A stretch of DNA of 64,000 nt from Halomontanus rarus (GTDB taxonomy: Archaea; Halobacteriota; Halobacteria; Halobacteriales; Natrialbaceae). The stretch lies in NCBI RefSeq assembly GCF_029338335.1, contig NZ_CP119796.1; one strand, written 5' to 3'. Below are positions 34,905-44,218 of the stretch, piece after piece; position 1 is the stretch's first letter; every line of letters begins with the position of its first letter. Position numbers and translations under genes: made by a program. The notes under the pieces are model-generated. The model made no database searches. It was not told the origin of the DNA and was given only the letters and a program-made list of their open reading frames with translations.

Positions 34905-35051
34905 GTGCGCTGGCTGGATCGACGGCGGGATAGGTTTCCCGGTGTTCGTTCCGGCGAGTCGTCACGACGAGTCACAGTGACCGAAACCGTCACCCGAATC
35001 ACCGCGCCGTTCGACTGCAGTTTTACATACCCTCGAGTCAGTGTACCCCTC

Positions 35052-36341
35052 ATGGCAGACGACGATTCAGCCGACCGCCGATTCGCAACGCGCAGCGTCC
35101 ACGCCGGCCAGGACCCCGACCCGACGACGGGTGCGCGGGCACCGCCGATCTATCAGACGACCTCCTACGTCTTCGACGACACCGAACACGCCGCGAACCT
35201 GTTCGGGTTAGAGGAGTTCGGCAACATCTACTCGCGGATCATGAACCCGACGAACGCCATGCTCGAGGAGCGCATCGCCGACCTCGAGGGCGGCGTCGGG
35301 GCGCTCGCGACCGCCAGCGGGATGGCCGCCTTCGATCTGGCGACGTTCATCCTCGCGGAGGTCGGCGACAACATCGTCTCGGCCTCGTCGCTGTACGGTG
35401 GCACCTACACCTATCTCACCCACACCGTCGAGAAGCGTGGGATCGAGACGAAGTTCGTCGACACGCTCGACTACGAGGCCTACGCGGAGGCGATCGACGA
35501 CGACACCGCCTTCGTCCACCTCGAGACGATCGGCAACCCCGCCCTCGTGACGCCCGACATCGAGCGGATCGCGGACATCGCCCACGAGAACGACGTCCCG
35601 CTGTTCGTCGACAACACCTTCGCGACGCCGTACCTCTGCCGACCGATCGAACACGGCGCGGACCTCGTCTGGAACTCGACGACCAAGTGGATCCACGGCG
35701 CCGGGTCGACGGTCGGCGGCATCCTCGTCGACGGCGGCACCTTCCCATGGGACGAGGGCGACTACCCCGAACTCACCGAACCCAACCCCGCGTATCACGG
35801 CATCAACTTCCACGAGACCTTCGGCGAGATCGCCTTCTCGATCGCCGCCCGCACCCGCGGCCTGCGCGACCTCGGGAACCAGCAGTCGCCGTTCGACGCC
35901 TGGGTCACCCTCCAGAAACTCGAGTCGCTCCCCCTCCGGATGGAAAAACACGCCGAGAACGCCATGGCGGTGGCCGAGTTCCTCGAGGACCACGCTGCGG
36001 TGTCGTGGGTCAACTACCCCGGCCTCGAGAGCCACGAGACCCACGAGAACGCCAAAAAGTACCTCGAGGGCGGCTTCGGCGGCATGATCACGTTCGGGCT
36101 CGAGGGCGGCTACGAGGCCGCCGAGACGGTGTGCAACGAGGTCGACCTCGCCAGCCTGCTGGCGAACGTCGGCGACGCGAAGACGCTGATCATCCACCCG
36201 GCGAGTACGACCCACCAGCAGTTGACCGGCGAGGAGAAACTCGCCAGCGGCGTCACCGACGACCTCGTCCGCATTTCGGTGGGCATCGAGGACGTCGACG
36301 ACGTGATCGCGGACCTCGAGCGGGCGATCGACGCGGCCTGA
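35052..36341 (+). CDS. metY: O-acetylhomoserine sulfhydrylase (PLP enzyme)
   Basis: A 429-residue Cys/Met-metabolism PLP enzyme. The N-terminus FATRSVHAGQDPDPTTGARA, the substrate loop NIYSRIMNPTNAMLEERIAD, the PLP-phosphate region ATASGMAAFDLATF and the Schiff-base lysine (LVWNSTTKWIHGAGSTVGG, about residue 215) are all in place. The C-terminal block IIHPASTTHQQLTGEEKL is specific to the O-acetylhomoserine aminocarboxypropyltransferase type, which makes homocysteine from O-acetylhomoserine and sulfide. A TATA-like TTTTACAT lies about 28 bases ahead of the ATG. No metX is adjacent. Confidence 0.92.
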   Translation: MADDDSADRRFATRSVHAGQDPDPTTGARAPPIYQTTSYVFDDTEHAANLFGLEEFGNIYSRIMNPTNAMLEERIADLEGGVGALATASGMAAFDLATFILAEVGDNIVSASSLYGGTYTYLTHTVEKRGIETKFVDTLDYEAYAEAIDDDTAFVHLETIGNPALVTPDIERIADIAHENDVPLFVDNTFATPYLCRPIEHGADLVWNSTTKWIHGAGSTVGGILVDGGTFPWDEGDYPELTEPNPAYHGINFHETFGEIAFSIAARTRGLRDLGNQQSPFDAWVTLQKLESLPLRMEKHAENAMAVAEFLEDHAAVSWVNYPGLESHETHENAKKYLEGGFGGMITFGLEGGYEAAETVCNEVDLASLLANVGDAKTLIIHPASTTHQQLTGEEKLASGVTDDLVRISVGIEDVDDVIADLERAIDAA

Positions 36342-36416
36342 CGGTCCGCATCGTCCATCAGGTGGTGTCGAAGACCTGGTCGTGAACGCGGCGAGATCAC
36401 TGTCGAATCGATCGAA

Positions 36417-37178
36417 CTATTCGGAGAGGAACTCGGCGACGCCCCTGCGGACGAACGTCAGATCGGCGCCGATGAGAAAGAATCGAAACCCCCGTTCGGC
36501 CCGTTCGGCTCGAGTCACCGGCGTTCGACCGGCGATACCCGGATATACGTCGGCTTCTCGAGCAACCTCGAGTACCCGATCGACAGCCGTCGTGACCGCG
36601 GGGTGATCCGTCTCTCCCGGTCGTCCGACCGCCGACGAAAGATCGTTTTCGCCCACGAATACCACGTCGATCCCCTCGACCGCGAGGATCTCTTCGATCC
36701 GTTCGACCGCGGCGGGAGACTCGATCTGGACGGCGACGAGCGTCTCGTCGTTCACTCCGGCGACGTACTCGTCGAACGCCTCCCCGTACACGTTCGCTCG
36801 AGTCGTGCCGGCGATGCCGCGTTCGCCATCCGGGGGCACGTAGGTCGCCCGAACGACGCGTCTCGCGTCCGCGGCCGTTTCGACGTTCGGGACGATGACG
36901 CCCCTCGCGCCAGAGTCGAGCGCGTGCTTCGCGCCGCCCGAGATGGCCGTTTGGACGGACGGGAGTCGCACGAGCGGCGTGGCACCGGGTTCGACCGCGC
37001 GGACGAGCGCTTCGACGCGCTCGGGCGAGTAAGGCGAATGTTCGGTATCGATACCGATCCAGTCGACCCCCGTTCGCGCGATCACCTCCGCCGTGCGCGC
37101 GCTTCCCGAGAGAAGCCACGCACCGTCGACGGCACTGCCGGACTCGAGTTTCCGTAACGTCTCGTTCGAAGAAAGCAT
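36417..37178 (-). CDS. HpcH/HpaI family aldolase
   Basis: A 253-residue TIM-barrel aldolase. Blocks typical of the class II pyruvate aldolases are GAWLLSGSARTAEVIARTGV, DWIGIDTEHSPYS, the metal-binding Glu in VAVQIESPAAVERIEEIL and the following VFVGENDLSSAVG with Asp. These enzymes cleave 4-hydroxy-2-oxo acids such as 2-keto-3-deoxy sugar acids. A RidA protein and a hydroxyacid dehydrogenase follow upstream on the same strand with gaps of 32-190 bases, which suggests a loose metabolic cluster. The substrate is unknown. Confidence 0.88.
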   Translation of the reverse strand: MLSSNETLRKLESGSAVDGAWLLSGSARTAEVIARTGVDWIGIDTEHSPYSPERVEALVRAVEPGATPLVRLPSVQTAISGGAKHALDSGARGVIVPNVETAADARRVVRATYVPPDGERGIAGTTRANVYGEAFDEYVAGVNDETLVAVQIESPAAVERIEEILAVEGIDVVFVGENDLSSAVGRPGETDHPAVTTAVDRVLEVAREADVYPGIAGRTPVTRAERAERGFRFFLIGADLTFVRRGVAEFLSE

Positions 37179-37366
37179 GTCCGCCTATTTCACGACGCTC
37201 GCATAAAATTGCGATCCCAGTATACGTGTCTCCCGAGCGTCAAGGTACGAGGACTGACAGAACGCGTTGATCGAGAGGTACGGTTCGGTCGACGACTGAG
37301 ACGGTCCGGTCAAGACGGCAGACTCCGAGGCGATCACTCGCTCTTCTCTTCTCACCATGATCGCTC

Positions 37367-37762
37367 TCACCCCTCCTCGGAAACGACCGCCTCCGCCTCC
37401 ACCTCGACGACCATCGCCGGATCGACGAGTCGCCGCACCTCGAGCATACTCGTCGCCGGTCGGATCTTCCCGAAGCACTCCTCGTGGGCCCGGCCGACCG
37501 CCTCCCAGTCGTCGATGTCGGTGACGAACAGCCGCGTCCGCACGACGTCCTCGAGACTCGCTCCCGCCCGCTCGAGGGCCGATGCGACGTTCTCGAGCGC
37601 CGTTCGCGTCTGTTCGTACGGATCGCCCTCGCCGACGACCGCACCCAAGTCGTCGGTCGCGGTGGTCCCGGAGACGTGGACCCGACCGTCGACGACGACC
37701 GCTCGCGCGTAGCCGACTGTCGACTCCCACTCGGTTCCCGAGGTGATGGTACGCCGTTCCAT
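37367..37762 (-). CDS. RidA family protein (YjgF/YER057c/UK114)
   Basis: A 131-residue RidA-fold protein. The opening STVGYARAVVVDGRVHVSGT and the region LEDVVRTRLFVTDIDDWEAV, with its conserved Arg, are present; the C-terminal strand MVVEVEAEAVV closes the fold. RidA proteins are trimers that hydrolyse reactive enamine/imine intermediates from PLP enzymes. This looks like a divergent subgroup, so deaminase activity should not be assumed. It ends 188 bases before the aldolase gene. Confidence 0.88.
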   Translation of the reverse strand: MERRTITSGTEWESTVGYARAVVVDGRVHVSGTTATDDLGAVVGEGDPYEQTRTALENVASALERAGASLEDVVRTRLFVTDIDDWEAVGRAHEECFGKIRPATSMLEVRRLVDPAMVVEVEAEAVVSEEG

Positions 37763-37793
37763 GCGCTCGGGTGGTCGCGCCGCCGCCTTAATT

Positions 37794-38750
37794 TCACACG
37801 ATTCGATTTCGCATCTCCTCGAGATCCCCGTCGACGAAACACTCGAAGTTCTCCCGGAAGATCTCGCCGATGCGCTCGAAGTAGTGAGGCGTCGAGCCGG
37901 CCATGTGGGGCGTGAGGAGCACGTTCGGCAGGTCCCACAGCGGCGACCCTTCGGGGAGCGGTTCTTCCTCGAAGACGTCCAGCGCCGCCCCCGAAATTCG
38001 ACCCTGCTGGAGCCCCTCTACCAGCGCCTCCTGATCGGTGACCTCGCCGCGGGCGATGTTCACCAGGACGGCCTCCTCGGGCATCGTCTCGAGCGCCGCG
38101 CCGTCGATCAGGCCGCGGGTCTCCTCGGTGAGCGGGCAGGCGAGCACGAGGTAGTCCGACCGGCGAAGCACCTCGTCCAGTTCGTCCGGCGGGTAGACCG
38201 TCTCGGCCGCGTCGGGTGCACTCGAGGGATCGCGTTTGGTGCCGATCACCCGCGAGCCAACCGCCGAAGCGAGTTCCGCGACCCGGCCGCCGATCGCACC
38301 CAGGCCCACAATGCCCACGGTCTTGCTCGCGAGTTCGCCGCCCTCCGTGCGGAGCCAGATCCCCTCGCGCTGCTGGTCGCGAGCCCGGAGGAACTCGCGC
38401 TCGAACGACAGCATCGCCCCCAGCACCTGTTCGGCGATCGGCTGGGCGTGGACGCCCGTCGCGTTCGTCAGGACGATCCCCCGCTCGGAGAGCGCGTCGA
38501 GGTCGTAGTGGTCGACGCCGGCGCTGGACGCTTGCATCCACTCGAGGGCGTCCGCGCGCTCGAGCCACTCGTCGGAAAGTCGGGGCGTAATCGCGACCGT
38601 CGCCGTCTCGAAGCCAGCTAGCGTCTCGTCGGGCGTCTCGGCGATCGTCAGGGTGGCGTCCTCGAGGCCCGCGAGTTCGGACTCGAGGCTCGCTCTCGTC
38701 TCCGCCGAGTAGGGGTGTGGGACGAGAATTTCGTGATCGTGGGTGGCCAT
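37794..38750 (-). CDS. D-2-hydroxyacid dehydrogenase
   Basis: A 318-residue NAD(P)-dependent dehydrogenase of the D-isomer family, interconverting 2-oxo acids and D-2-hydroxy acids. The Rossmann motif GIVGLGAIGGRVAELA is at about residue 145. The catalytic triad is visible as Arg in VNIARGEVTD, Glu in DVFEEEPLPEG and His in LLTPHMAGSTP. The N-terminal substrate domain is of normal length. The gene is 31 bases upstream of the RidA gene and is probably co-transcribed. The substrate is uncertain (glyoxylate/hydroxypyruvate type is plausible). Confidence 0.9.
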   Translation of the reverse strand: MATHDHEILVPHPYSAETRASLESELAGLEDATLTIAETPDETLAGFETATVAITPRLSDEWLERADALEWMQASSAGVDHYDLDALSERGIVLTNATGVHAQPIAEQVLGAMLSFEREFLRARDQQREGIWLRTEGGELASKTVGIVGLGAIGGRVAELASAVGSRVIGTKRDPSSAPDAAETVYPPDELDEVLRRSDYLVLACPLTEETRGLIDGAALETMPEEAVLVNIARGEVTDQEALVEGLQQGRISGAALDVFEEEPLPEGSPLWDLPNVLLTPHMAGSTPHYFERIGEIFRENFECFVDGDLEEMRNRIV

Positions 38751-38934
38751 AGGGTGGTATCAACCGGCGGGGAGTTCGACCTTTTCCTGGCGGTCCGCGT
38801 TGCCCCTTCTCGGGGGACAGCGGCAGGTCGTGTTCGACGGGACCGACCGATCGACCGCCCCCTTGTCAGTCACAGACTGGCAGACGACGGCGACCTCGAC
38901 AGGTACTTCACACACTGTCTCCTCACTTGACAGT

Positions 38935-39780
38935 ATGTCCCCGACCTCCTGGTCTCTCGACCGCCGCGGCCTCATGCGGTTCCCCTCCCGCGTGGCGGTT
39001 ACGCTCACTGGAATGCCGGTTTCGCTGTTCTCGCTCCTGTTCGTCGTCCTCCCGCTCGCCGGCTACGCCGGGATCGTCGCGATCGGTCCGACCGCACTCG
39101 AGTTCGCGGTGATCGGCTGGTCGCTGTCCCTGCTTTTCGTCTGGTTCACCGCGAGAGGCGGAGCCCGAATCGAGTACGAACTCGATCCGGACCGACGAGT
39201 GATCGCCGTCGACGACGCTCCCGGTAGCGCTCGCGCGCTAGACGACTCCCTCGAGATCGATTGCTCGACGCTCGATCGCGTCCGTGCGGTGTCCCTTCCC
39301 GGACTCGGCGTCACGGTGGTCCTCACCGGCGGCGGCTGGACCGAGACGACGCCGACGTGGCTGGCGGTCCCCGACGGCGATCGGTCGCGCGTCCGGTCGG
39401 CGCTGTCCGCGGCGGGCGTGTCCGTGCCGACGGACGCGTCGGGAGCGCTCGCGGATCCGCGGACGACGCGGGTTCGAGGAACGCTGCTCGTCGTCGGACT
39501 TGCGCTGACGATCGTCGTCCCCGCGGTCGCGATCGGCGTCCTAATGGTCGCCGGTCACGTCTCCCCGACGCTCCTCGGCGGCATCGGGTTCGTCTTCTCG
39601 GGCCTGTTCGGACTTTTCACCCTCGACTCGAGGGATGTCCTTCCCGAGTACGGCGACGCCGATGGACTCCTCGCCACCGGCTGGATTGCCGTGACGCGGT
39701 ACGCCGTCTCGCTCGTCGGAATCGGTCTCGGCGTGGGCGCGTTCTCGCTGGCGGTTCGTCTCGGATCGGCGCTGTTTTGA
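38935..39780 (+). CDS. Membrane protein with two helix pairs and a soluble middle, unknown function
   Basis: A 281-residue protein. Hydrophobic segments lie at about residues 20-42 and 45-70 (SLFSLLFVVLPLAGYAGIVA). A beta-rich cytoplasmic stretch of about 100 residues follows (RGGARIEYELDPDRRVIAVD), and three more helices run from about 178 to 278. The frame is open further upstream, but ATG 38935 directly precedes the first basic/hydrophobic stretch and nothing upstream looks coding. The family is not recognised. The 3' flank consists of five- and six-base repeats (39788-39828). Confidence 0.72.
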   Translation: MSPTSWSLDRRGLMRFPSRVAVTLTGMPVSLFSLLFVVLPLAGYAGIVAIGPTALEFAVIGWSLSLLFVWFTARGGARIEYELDPDRRVIAVDDAPGSARALDDSLEIDCSTLDRVRAVSLPGLGVTVVLTGGGWTETTPTWLAVPDGDRSRVRSALSAAGVSVPTDASGALADPRTTRVRGTLLVVGLALTIVVPAVAIGVLMVAGHVSPTLLGGIGFVFSGLFGLFTLDSRDVLPEYGDADGLLATGWIAVTRYAVSLVGIGLGVGAFSLAVRLGSALF

Positions 39781-39787
39781 ACGGCTG

Positions 39788-39828
39788 CACGTGTCGTGTC
39801 GTGTCGTGTCGAGGTCGAGGTCGAGTCC
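39788..39828. repeat. Short tandem repeats GTGTC (x4) and GAGGTC (x3)
   Basis: Perfect or near-perfect microrepeats fill the 50-base gap between the membrane-protein stop and the kptA stop. Comparable tracts follow other genes in this window, at about 1183-1226, 7845-7900, 18450-18475 and 23343-23385. Confidence 0.7.
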
Positions 39829-39833
39829 CGGTC

Positions 39834-40508
39834 TCACGTCTCCGACTCGTCGGTGACCCGCTCGAGGAACTCCGGTGGCACGCGATCGGTCGTGTACGTC
39901 TGTGTCCCCCGCTTCGCGATCCGGCGGCCGTCCGCGAGCATCGCCGCGGCGTCGACCGCGAACACGACCGGGTCGTCCGAGTGCCGACGACCGACGCTCG
40001 CCGCCGTCTCGCGGTCCGCGGAGAGATGGACCTGCTGGCGTGACATCGGTCGCAAGCCCTCCCCCCGAATCGAGCCGACGTGCGTCGGTGCGGTCCCGTG
40101 AAAGAGTTCGTCGGGAACCGGCGCCTCGGTCGGCTCGAGCGTAACGTCGACGGAGTGACCGTACGCTGCCCTGACCCGGCCGCTCCCGTCGCCGTCTCCG
40201 GTCGTTCCCGTCCGTTCGAACCGCCCCTTCGGATCGGTCGCGATCACCCCGCCGACGCGGGCTTCGGTCGCCCACCCGTATTTCTCGTCAGCCGCCGCGA
40301 CGAGGTCTCCGTAGTCGGTCCAGCCGCGCTCGTCGAGCTCGAGTCCGGCGTCCTCGGGGAAGTGTCTGAGCGCACCGCTCGTATATTTCGAGAGCCGGCG
40401 TCGTCGCTCACCCGACAGGAGGTGCGTACCGGGTGCTTCGCAGACGGGACACCGGTCGCCCGAGAAGGGGCCGTGCTCGTCGCAGGTGCGGATCGTCTCG
40501 GTTGCCAT
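39834..40508 (-). CDS. kptA: RNA 2'-phosphotransferase (Tpt1/KptA family)
   Basis: A 224-residue protein. A short zinc-ribbon-like N-terminus with two Cys pairs (CDEHG...CPVCEAPG, residues 7-24) precedes the KptA fold. The RNA-binding lobe starts RRRLSKYTSGALRHFPEDAG, and the NAD-binding ADP-ribosyltransferase lobe contains VPDELFHGTAPTHVGSI and GLRPMSRQQVHLSAD with the conserved Arg and His. The enzyme removes a 2'-phosphate from RNA with NAD, releasing ADP-ribose 1'',2''-cyclic phosphate and nicotinamide. Start 40508 gives the Cys-containing N-terminus directly. It follows the nadABC operon on the same strand (57-base gap). Confidence 0.9.
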   Translation of the reverse strand: MATETIRTCDEHGPFSGDRCPVCEAPGTHLLSGERRRRLSKYTSGALRHFPEDAGLELDERGWTDYGDLVAAADEKYGWATEARVGGVIATDPKGRFERTGTTGDGDGSGRVRAAYGHSVDVTLEPTEAPVPDELFHGTAPTHVGSIRGEGLRPMSRQQVHLSADRETAASVGRRHSDDPVVFAVDAAAMLADGRRIAKRGTQTYTTDRVPPEFLERVTDESET

Positions 40509-40565
40509 CAACCGGCCCGTTCGGTTGCGAGCGGAAAAGCTCACTCCCCCGCGATTGCAGTCGCG

Positions 40566-41420
40566 TCAGCGTTCGGGTCCGCCGGCGTCCGCACTCGAGT
40601 CTCCGCTCGAGCCCGTGTAGAACGAGAGGTCGAGCGACGGCGCAGAGTGGGTAAGGCTCCCCATCGAGACGACGTCGACGCCCGTCGACGCGTACTCGGC
40701 GACGTTCTCGAGCGTGATTCCGCCGCTCGCCTCCGCGAGGACGTGCGGATAGTCCGCGAGCGCCTCGACGGCGTCTCGCACCTCCGTCGGGCGCATATTG
40801 TCCAGCAGAACGATATCCGCGCCCGCCTCGGCCGCTCGCGACGCGTCGGCGACCGTCTCCACCTCGACGTCGATCTTCGTCGCGAACGACACCCGCTCGC
40901 GGAAGTGGGAAACCGATCCCTCGAGACCCATCTCGGCGACGTGGTTGTCCTTCACCATCACCATGTGCGAGAGATCGAGGCGGTGGGTGTCGCCGCCGCC
41001 CGCGACGACCGCGCGCTTCTCGAGTCCGCGGAGACCGGGCGTCGTCTTGCGCGTGGCGGCGATTCGCACGTCGTCGGATTTCGTTCGTGCAACGTCGACG
41101 ACCCGTCGCGTTCGCGTCGCGATACCCGAGGCGTGTCCCGCGAGATTGACCGCGACGCGCTCCCCGCGAAGAACCGCTCGAGCGGGGCCCTCGACTTCGA
41201 GGACTCGGTCGCCGGGCTCGACTCGAGTGCCGTCCTCGACCGAGTCGGTCACGTCGCAGCCGAGGTACTCGAAAACGGCGTGTGCGGCCTGGAGACCGGC
41301 CACGGTCCCGCCCTCTTTGGCGACGAGACGACCGGTCGTCTCGCCGGGAACCTGATTGGTGACGTCGTGGTGGCCGACGTCCTCGCGGAGCCAGCGTTCG
41401 ATGTCGGCGTCTGTGATCAT
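40566..41420 (-). CDS. nadC: Nicotinate-nucleotide pyrophosphorylase (quinolinate phosphoribosyltransferase)
   Basis: A 284-residue enzyme converting quinolinate and PRPP to nicotinate mononucleotide with decarboxylation. Motifs are IERWLREDVGHHDVTNQVPG at the N-terminus, the RKTTPGLRGLEKRAV active-site loop, HRLDLSHMVMVKDNHVAEMG, and the phosphate-binding end SGGITLENVAEYASTGVDVV. The last 20 residues are a variable Ser/Gly tail. It is the third gene of nadA-nadB-nadC, with 18 bases between the nadB stop and this start. Confidence 0.95.
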   Translation of the reverse strand: MITDADIERWLREDVGHHDVTNQVPGETTGRLVAKEGGTVAGLQAAHAVFEYLGCDVTDSVEDGTRVEPGDRVLEVEGPARAVLRGERVAVNLAGHASGIATRTRRVVDVARTKSDDVRIAATRKTTPGLRGLEKRAVVAGGGDTHRLDLSHMVMVKDNHVAEMGLEGSVSHFRERVSFATKIDVEVETVADASRAAEAGADIVLLDNMRPTEVRDAVEALADYPHVLAEASGGITLENVAEYASTGVDVVSMGSLTHSAPSLDLSFYTGSSGDSSADAGGPER

Positions 41421-41438
41421 GATGTCTGCTGTGTCTCG

Positions 41439-43082
41439 TCAGTCGTCCGCCGGCCCCGTTTTCGGCGGTTCAGTTTCGCCCGATCCCCCGCCGACCACGT
41501 AGTGACACCCCTTCGACTCGGGGTTCTCGCTCGCCGCACGAGCGATCAGCAACGCGGTGACACTGGCGTTGCGGAGTTCGTAGAGGTCTCGAGCCGTCCG
41601 CGTCCGAACGTAGGCGTCGACCTCGCCTTTGAGCCGGCGAAGGACGCCGCCGGCCCGGGCGACCTCGTCGAGGTCGCGCTCGAGTCCGAGGCACTCGTCC
41701 ATCGTCCGTTTCAGTCGAATCGCCTTTTCGGTCGCGAACCGTTCGGGTAGCTCGGGGTCGCTATTGCGCAGCTCCGGGGCCTCGACGACCTCGGGGGCCG
41801 CACCCGTCGTGACGGCGTGTTCGCCCGCGCGCAGCCCCCAGACGAGTCCCTCGAGGAGGCTCGTGCTCGCGAGGCGGTTCGCGCCGTGGACCCCGGTTCG
41901 GGAGCACTCGCCGACGGCGTAGAGCCGATCCAGCGACGTCCGGCCGTACTCGTCGACGTCGACCCCGCCGCAGAGGAAGTGTTCGCAGGGTGCGACCGGA
42001 ATCTCCTCACCGTCGATCCCCCGGTCGCGACACGTCGCCGCGAGGTCCGGGAACTCGGCCTCGAACTCGAGGGGCGAGACGTCGAGGACGACCTCGCCGG
42101 TCGCGTCGCGCTCGCTGGCGACCGCGCGCGCGACGACGTCCCGCGGTGCGAGTTCCGCGTCCTCGTGGTAGTCGGGCATGAAGCGCTCGCCGTCGGCGTT
42201 CCGTAACAGCGCACCCTCGCCGCGGAGGGCTTCCGACAGCAAGAACGGCTCTCCGGCCTCGGTAGCTTCGCCGCTTCGCTTCGAGGGGCGTCGGGCCTCG
42301 CCAGCGTACGCGGTCGGGTGGAACTGCACGTACTCCATATCGTCGACGGCTGCACCCGCGAGGGCGGCCATCGCGATCCCGTCGCCGGTCGCGTTCTCGG
42401 GATTCGTCGAGCGCGTGTACAGCGCGCCGATCCCGCCGGTCGCGAGGATCGTCGTTCCGGCGTAGATCGGGTGCCCTCGCGGCGCTTCGTCCGAGAGCAC
42501 GCCGTGGACTCGCCCCTCGTGGGTGAGCAACTCGAGGGCGGCGGTATCCTCTCTGATCTCGACCCGGTCGTGTGCGTCGAGGTAGTTCAGGAACGGCCGT
42601 AAGATGTGCGTCCCCGTCGAGGCGTCGACGTGGAGGATTCTCGGTTCGGAGTGGGCGGCCTCGCGGGCGTAGTCGAAGTCCGCGTCCGCGGTCGCTGCGT
42701 CGTCATCGTCGTCGCCACCGTCACCGACATCCGTCGCACCCTCGCCGACCGAATCGAACCCGACCTCGAGCGTGTCGACGAGCACGTCCTCGACCGCCTC
42801 GTCGGCGTCCTCGACCAGCACCTCGACGGCGTCGGGGTCGGCGGTTCCGTCGCTGGCCGCGAGGATGTCCCGCTCGAGCGACTCCGGATCGCCGCGGGTC
42901 GTCGTGATTCCGCCCTGGGCCCAGTCGGTACTGGCGCCGTCAGGCCGTTCGGCTTTCGTGATGACGAGTACCTGGGCACCGTTCCGTGCGGCCCCCAGCG
43001 CCGCGGCACAGCCGGCGATCCCGCTGCCGACGACGAGGACGTCGGCGGTTTCGGTCTCGCGTGCGGTTTCGTGGTCCCCCAT
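41439..43082 (-). CDS. nadB: L-aspartate oxidase
   Basis: A 547-residue flavoprotein oxidising L-aspartate to iminoaspartate. The FAD-binding start VLVVGSGIAGCAAALGAARN, the succinate-dehydrogenase-like loop TDWAQGGITT and the block YAVGECSRTGVHGANRLAS are present, followed by the helical C-terminal domain. An Asp-rich insertion at about residues 115-135 (a haloarchaeal low-complexity loop) lengthens it slightly. The ATG lies just one base beyond the nadA stop, so translation is probably coupled. Confidence 0.95.
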   Translation of the reverse strand: MGDHETARETETADVLVVGSGIAGCAAALGAARNGAQVLVITKAERPDGASTDWAQGGITTTRGDPESLERDILAASDGTADPDAVEVLVEDADEAVEDVLVDTLEVGFDSVGEGATDVGDGGDDDDDAATADADFDYAREAAHSEPRILHVDASTGTHILRPFLNYLDAHDRVEIREDTAALELLTHEGRVHGVLSDEAPRGHPIYAGTTILATGGIGALYTRSTNPENATGDGIAMAALAGAAVDDMEYVQFHPTAYAGEARRPSKRSGEATEAGEPFLLSEALRGEGALLRNADGERFMPDYHEDAELAPRDVVARAVASERDATGEVVLDVSPLEFEAEFPDLAATCRDRGIDGEEIPVAPCEHFLCGGVDVDEYGRTSLDRLYAVGECSRTGVHGANRLASTSLLEGLVWGLRAGEHAVTTGAAPEVVEAPELRNSDPELPERFATEKAIRLKRTMDECLGLERDLDEVARAGGVLRRLKGEVDAYVRTRTARDLYELRNASVTALLIARAASENPESKGCHYVVGGGSGETEPPKTGPADD

Positions 43083-43083
43083 C

Positions 43084-44217
43084 TCAGACCTCCAGCATCC
43101 GCTCTAAGGCTACGCCGGCCAGTTCCTTCTCCTCGGGGGCGACCTCGATGACGTTCCGTTCGCGTCCCGCGACGAGTTCCTCTAAGACCCACGTGAGGTA
43201 GTTGGGGTCGATCTGTCGCATGGCGTTGCAGTCCATGCAGGCGTCGCCACAGAGTGGGAGGACGTTCACGTCGGGGTGCCAGCGCTGGAGGTGGTTCGTC
43301 AGGTGGATCTCCGTGCCGATCGCCCAGGTGTCTCCGGGATCGGCCTCCTCGACGGTCCGGCAGATCTCGGCCGTCGAGCCGGCTTTGTCCGCGGCCTCGA
43401 CGACCTCGCGGCGGCACTCGGGGTGGACGATGACTTTCGCATCGGGGTTCGACTCGCGGACCTGTTCGATGTGATCTTCGCGGAATCGCTCGTGGACCTG
43501 ACAGTAGCCGTCCCAGAGGATGATGTCCGAGTCGGCGACTTCGTCAGCGTCCTTTCCCTCGGGGTCCCACGGGTCCCACTCGGCGATGGCGTCTTCCATC
43601 CCCAGCCGATAGGCGGTGTTCTCTCCGAGGTGCTTGTCGGGGAGGAACAGCACCTTGTCGCCGCGCTCGAAGGCCCACTCGAAGGCGCGGTGGGCGTTCG
43701 AGGAGGTACAGACGAGTCCGCCCTGACTCGCACAGAAGGCCTTCAGATCGGCGTAGGAATTCATGTAAGTGATCGGAACGATGTTCGCGTCGGGTGCGGC
43801 CGCGGTGATCTCCGCCCACGCGGCGTCGACCTGCAGCGCCTCGGCCATGCCGGCCATCGGACACGACGCCTCCATCGACGGCAAGATGACCGTCTGGTCG
43901 TCGTCCGTAATGATGTCCGCCGACTCGGCCATGAACGTCACGCCGCCGAAGATCACGTACTTCGCGTCGGCCGCCGCGGCCTGCTTCGAAAGCTGGTAGG
44001 AGTCGCCGATGAAATCGGCGTGTTCGACGATCTCCCGTCGCTGGTAGTTGTGCCCCAGCACGACGACGTCCTCGCCCAGGTCCTCGAGCGCCGCCTCGAT
44101 CCGTCCCCGTCGCTCCTCCTCTTCGAGGTTTCGATACCGGGGCGGGAGTTGCTCGAGGTTGTCGTACTTGAAGAGACTCAAATCGGTCTCGATCTCCGCA
44201 GTTTCCATTTTGACCAT
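43084..44217 (-). CDS. nadA: Quinolinate synthase
   Basis: A 377-residue [4Fe-4S] enzyme that condenses iminoaspartate with dihydroxyacetone phosphate to quinolinate. The three pseudo-symmetric domains are marked by VLGHNYQRREIVEHADFIG, LPSMEASCPMAGMA (cluster Cys), VIVHPECRREVVEAADKAGS (Cys) and LPLCGDACMDCNAMRQID (Cys). It is the first gene of the nad operon. Start 44217 (MVKMETAE) is favoured over 44208 because GGTGA lies five bases before it. Two phased direct repeats overlap the leader and may be an operator. Confidence 0.95.
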   Translation of the reverse strand: MVKMETAEIETDLSLFKYDNLEQLPPRYRNLEEEERRGRIEAALEDLGEDVVVLGHNYQRREIVEHADFIGDSYQLSKQAAAADAKYVIFGGVTFMAESADIITDDDQTVILPSMEASCPMAGMAEALQVDAAWAEITAAAPDANIVPITYMNSYADLKAFCASQGGLVCTSSNAHRAFEWAFERGDKVLFLPDKHLGENTAYRLGMEDAIAEWDPWDPEGKDADEVADSDIILWDGYCQVHERFREDHIEQVRESNPDAKVIVHPECRREVVEAADKAGSTAEICRTVEEADPGDTWAIGTEIHLTNHLQRWHPDVNVLPLCGDACMDCNAMRQIDPNYLTWVLEELVAGRERNVIEVAPEEKELAGVALERMLEV

Positions 44218-44218
44218 T

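Noticed and set aside
40080..41750. Plus-strand frame of 556 codons over kptA, nadC and nadB
   Set aside because: It is antisense to three enzymes with intact catalytic motifs; the translation contains no recognisable domain.
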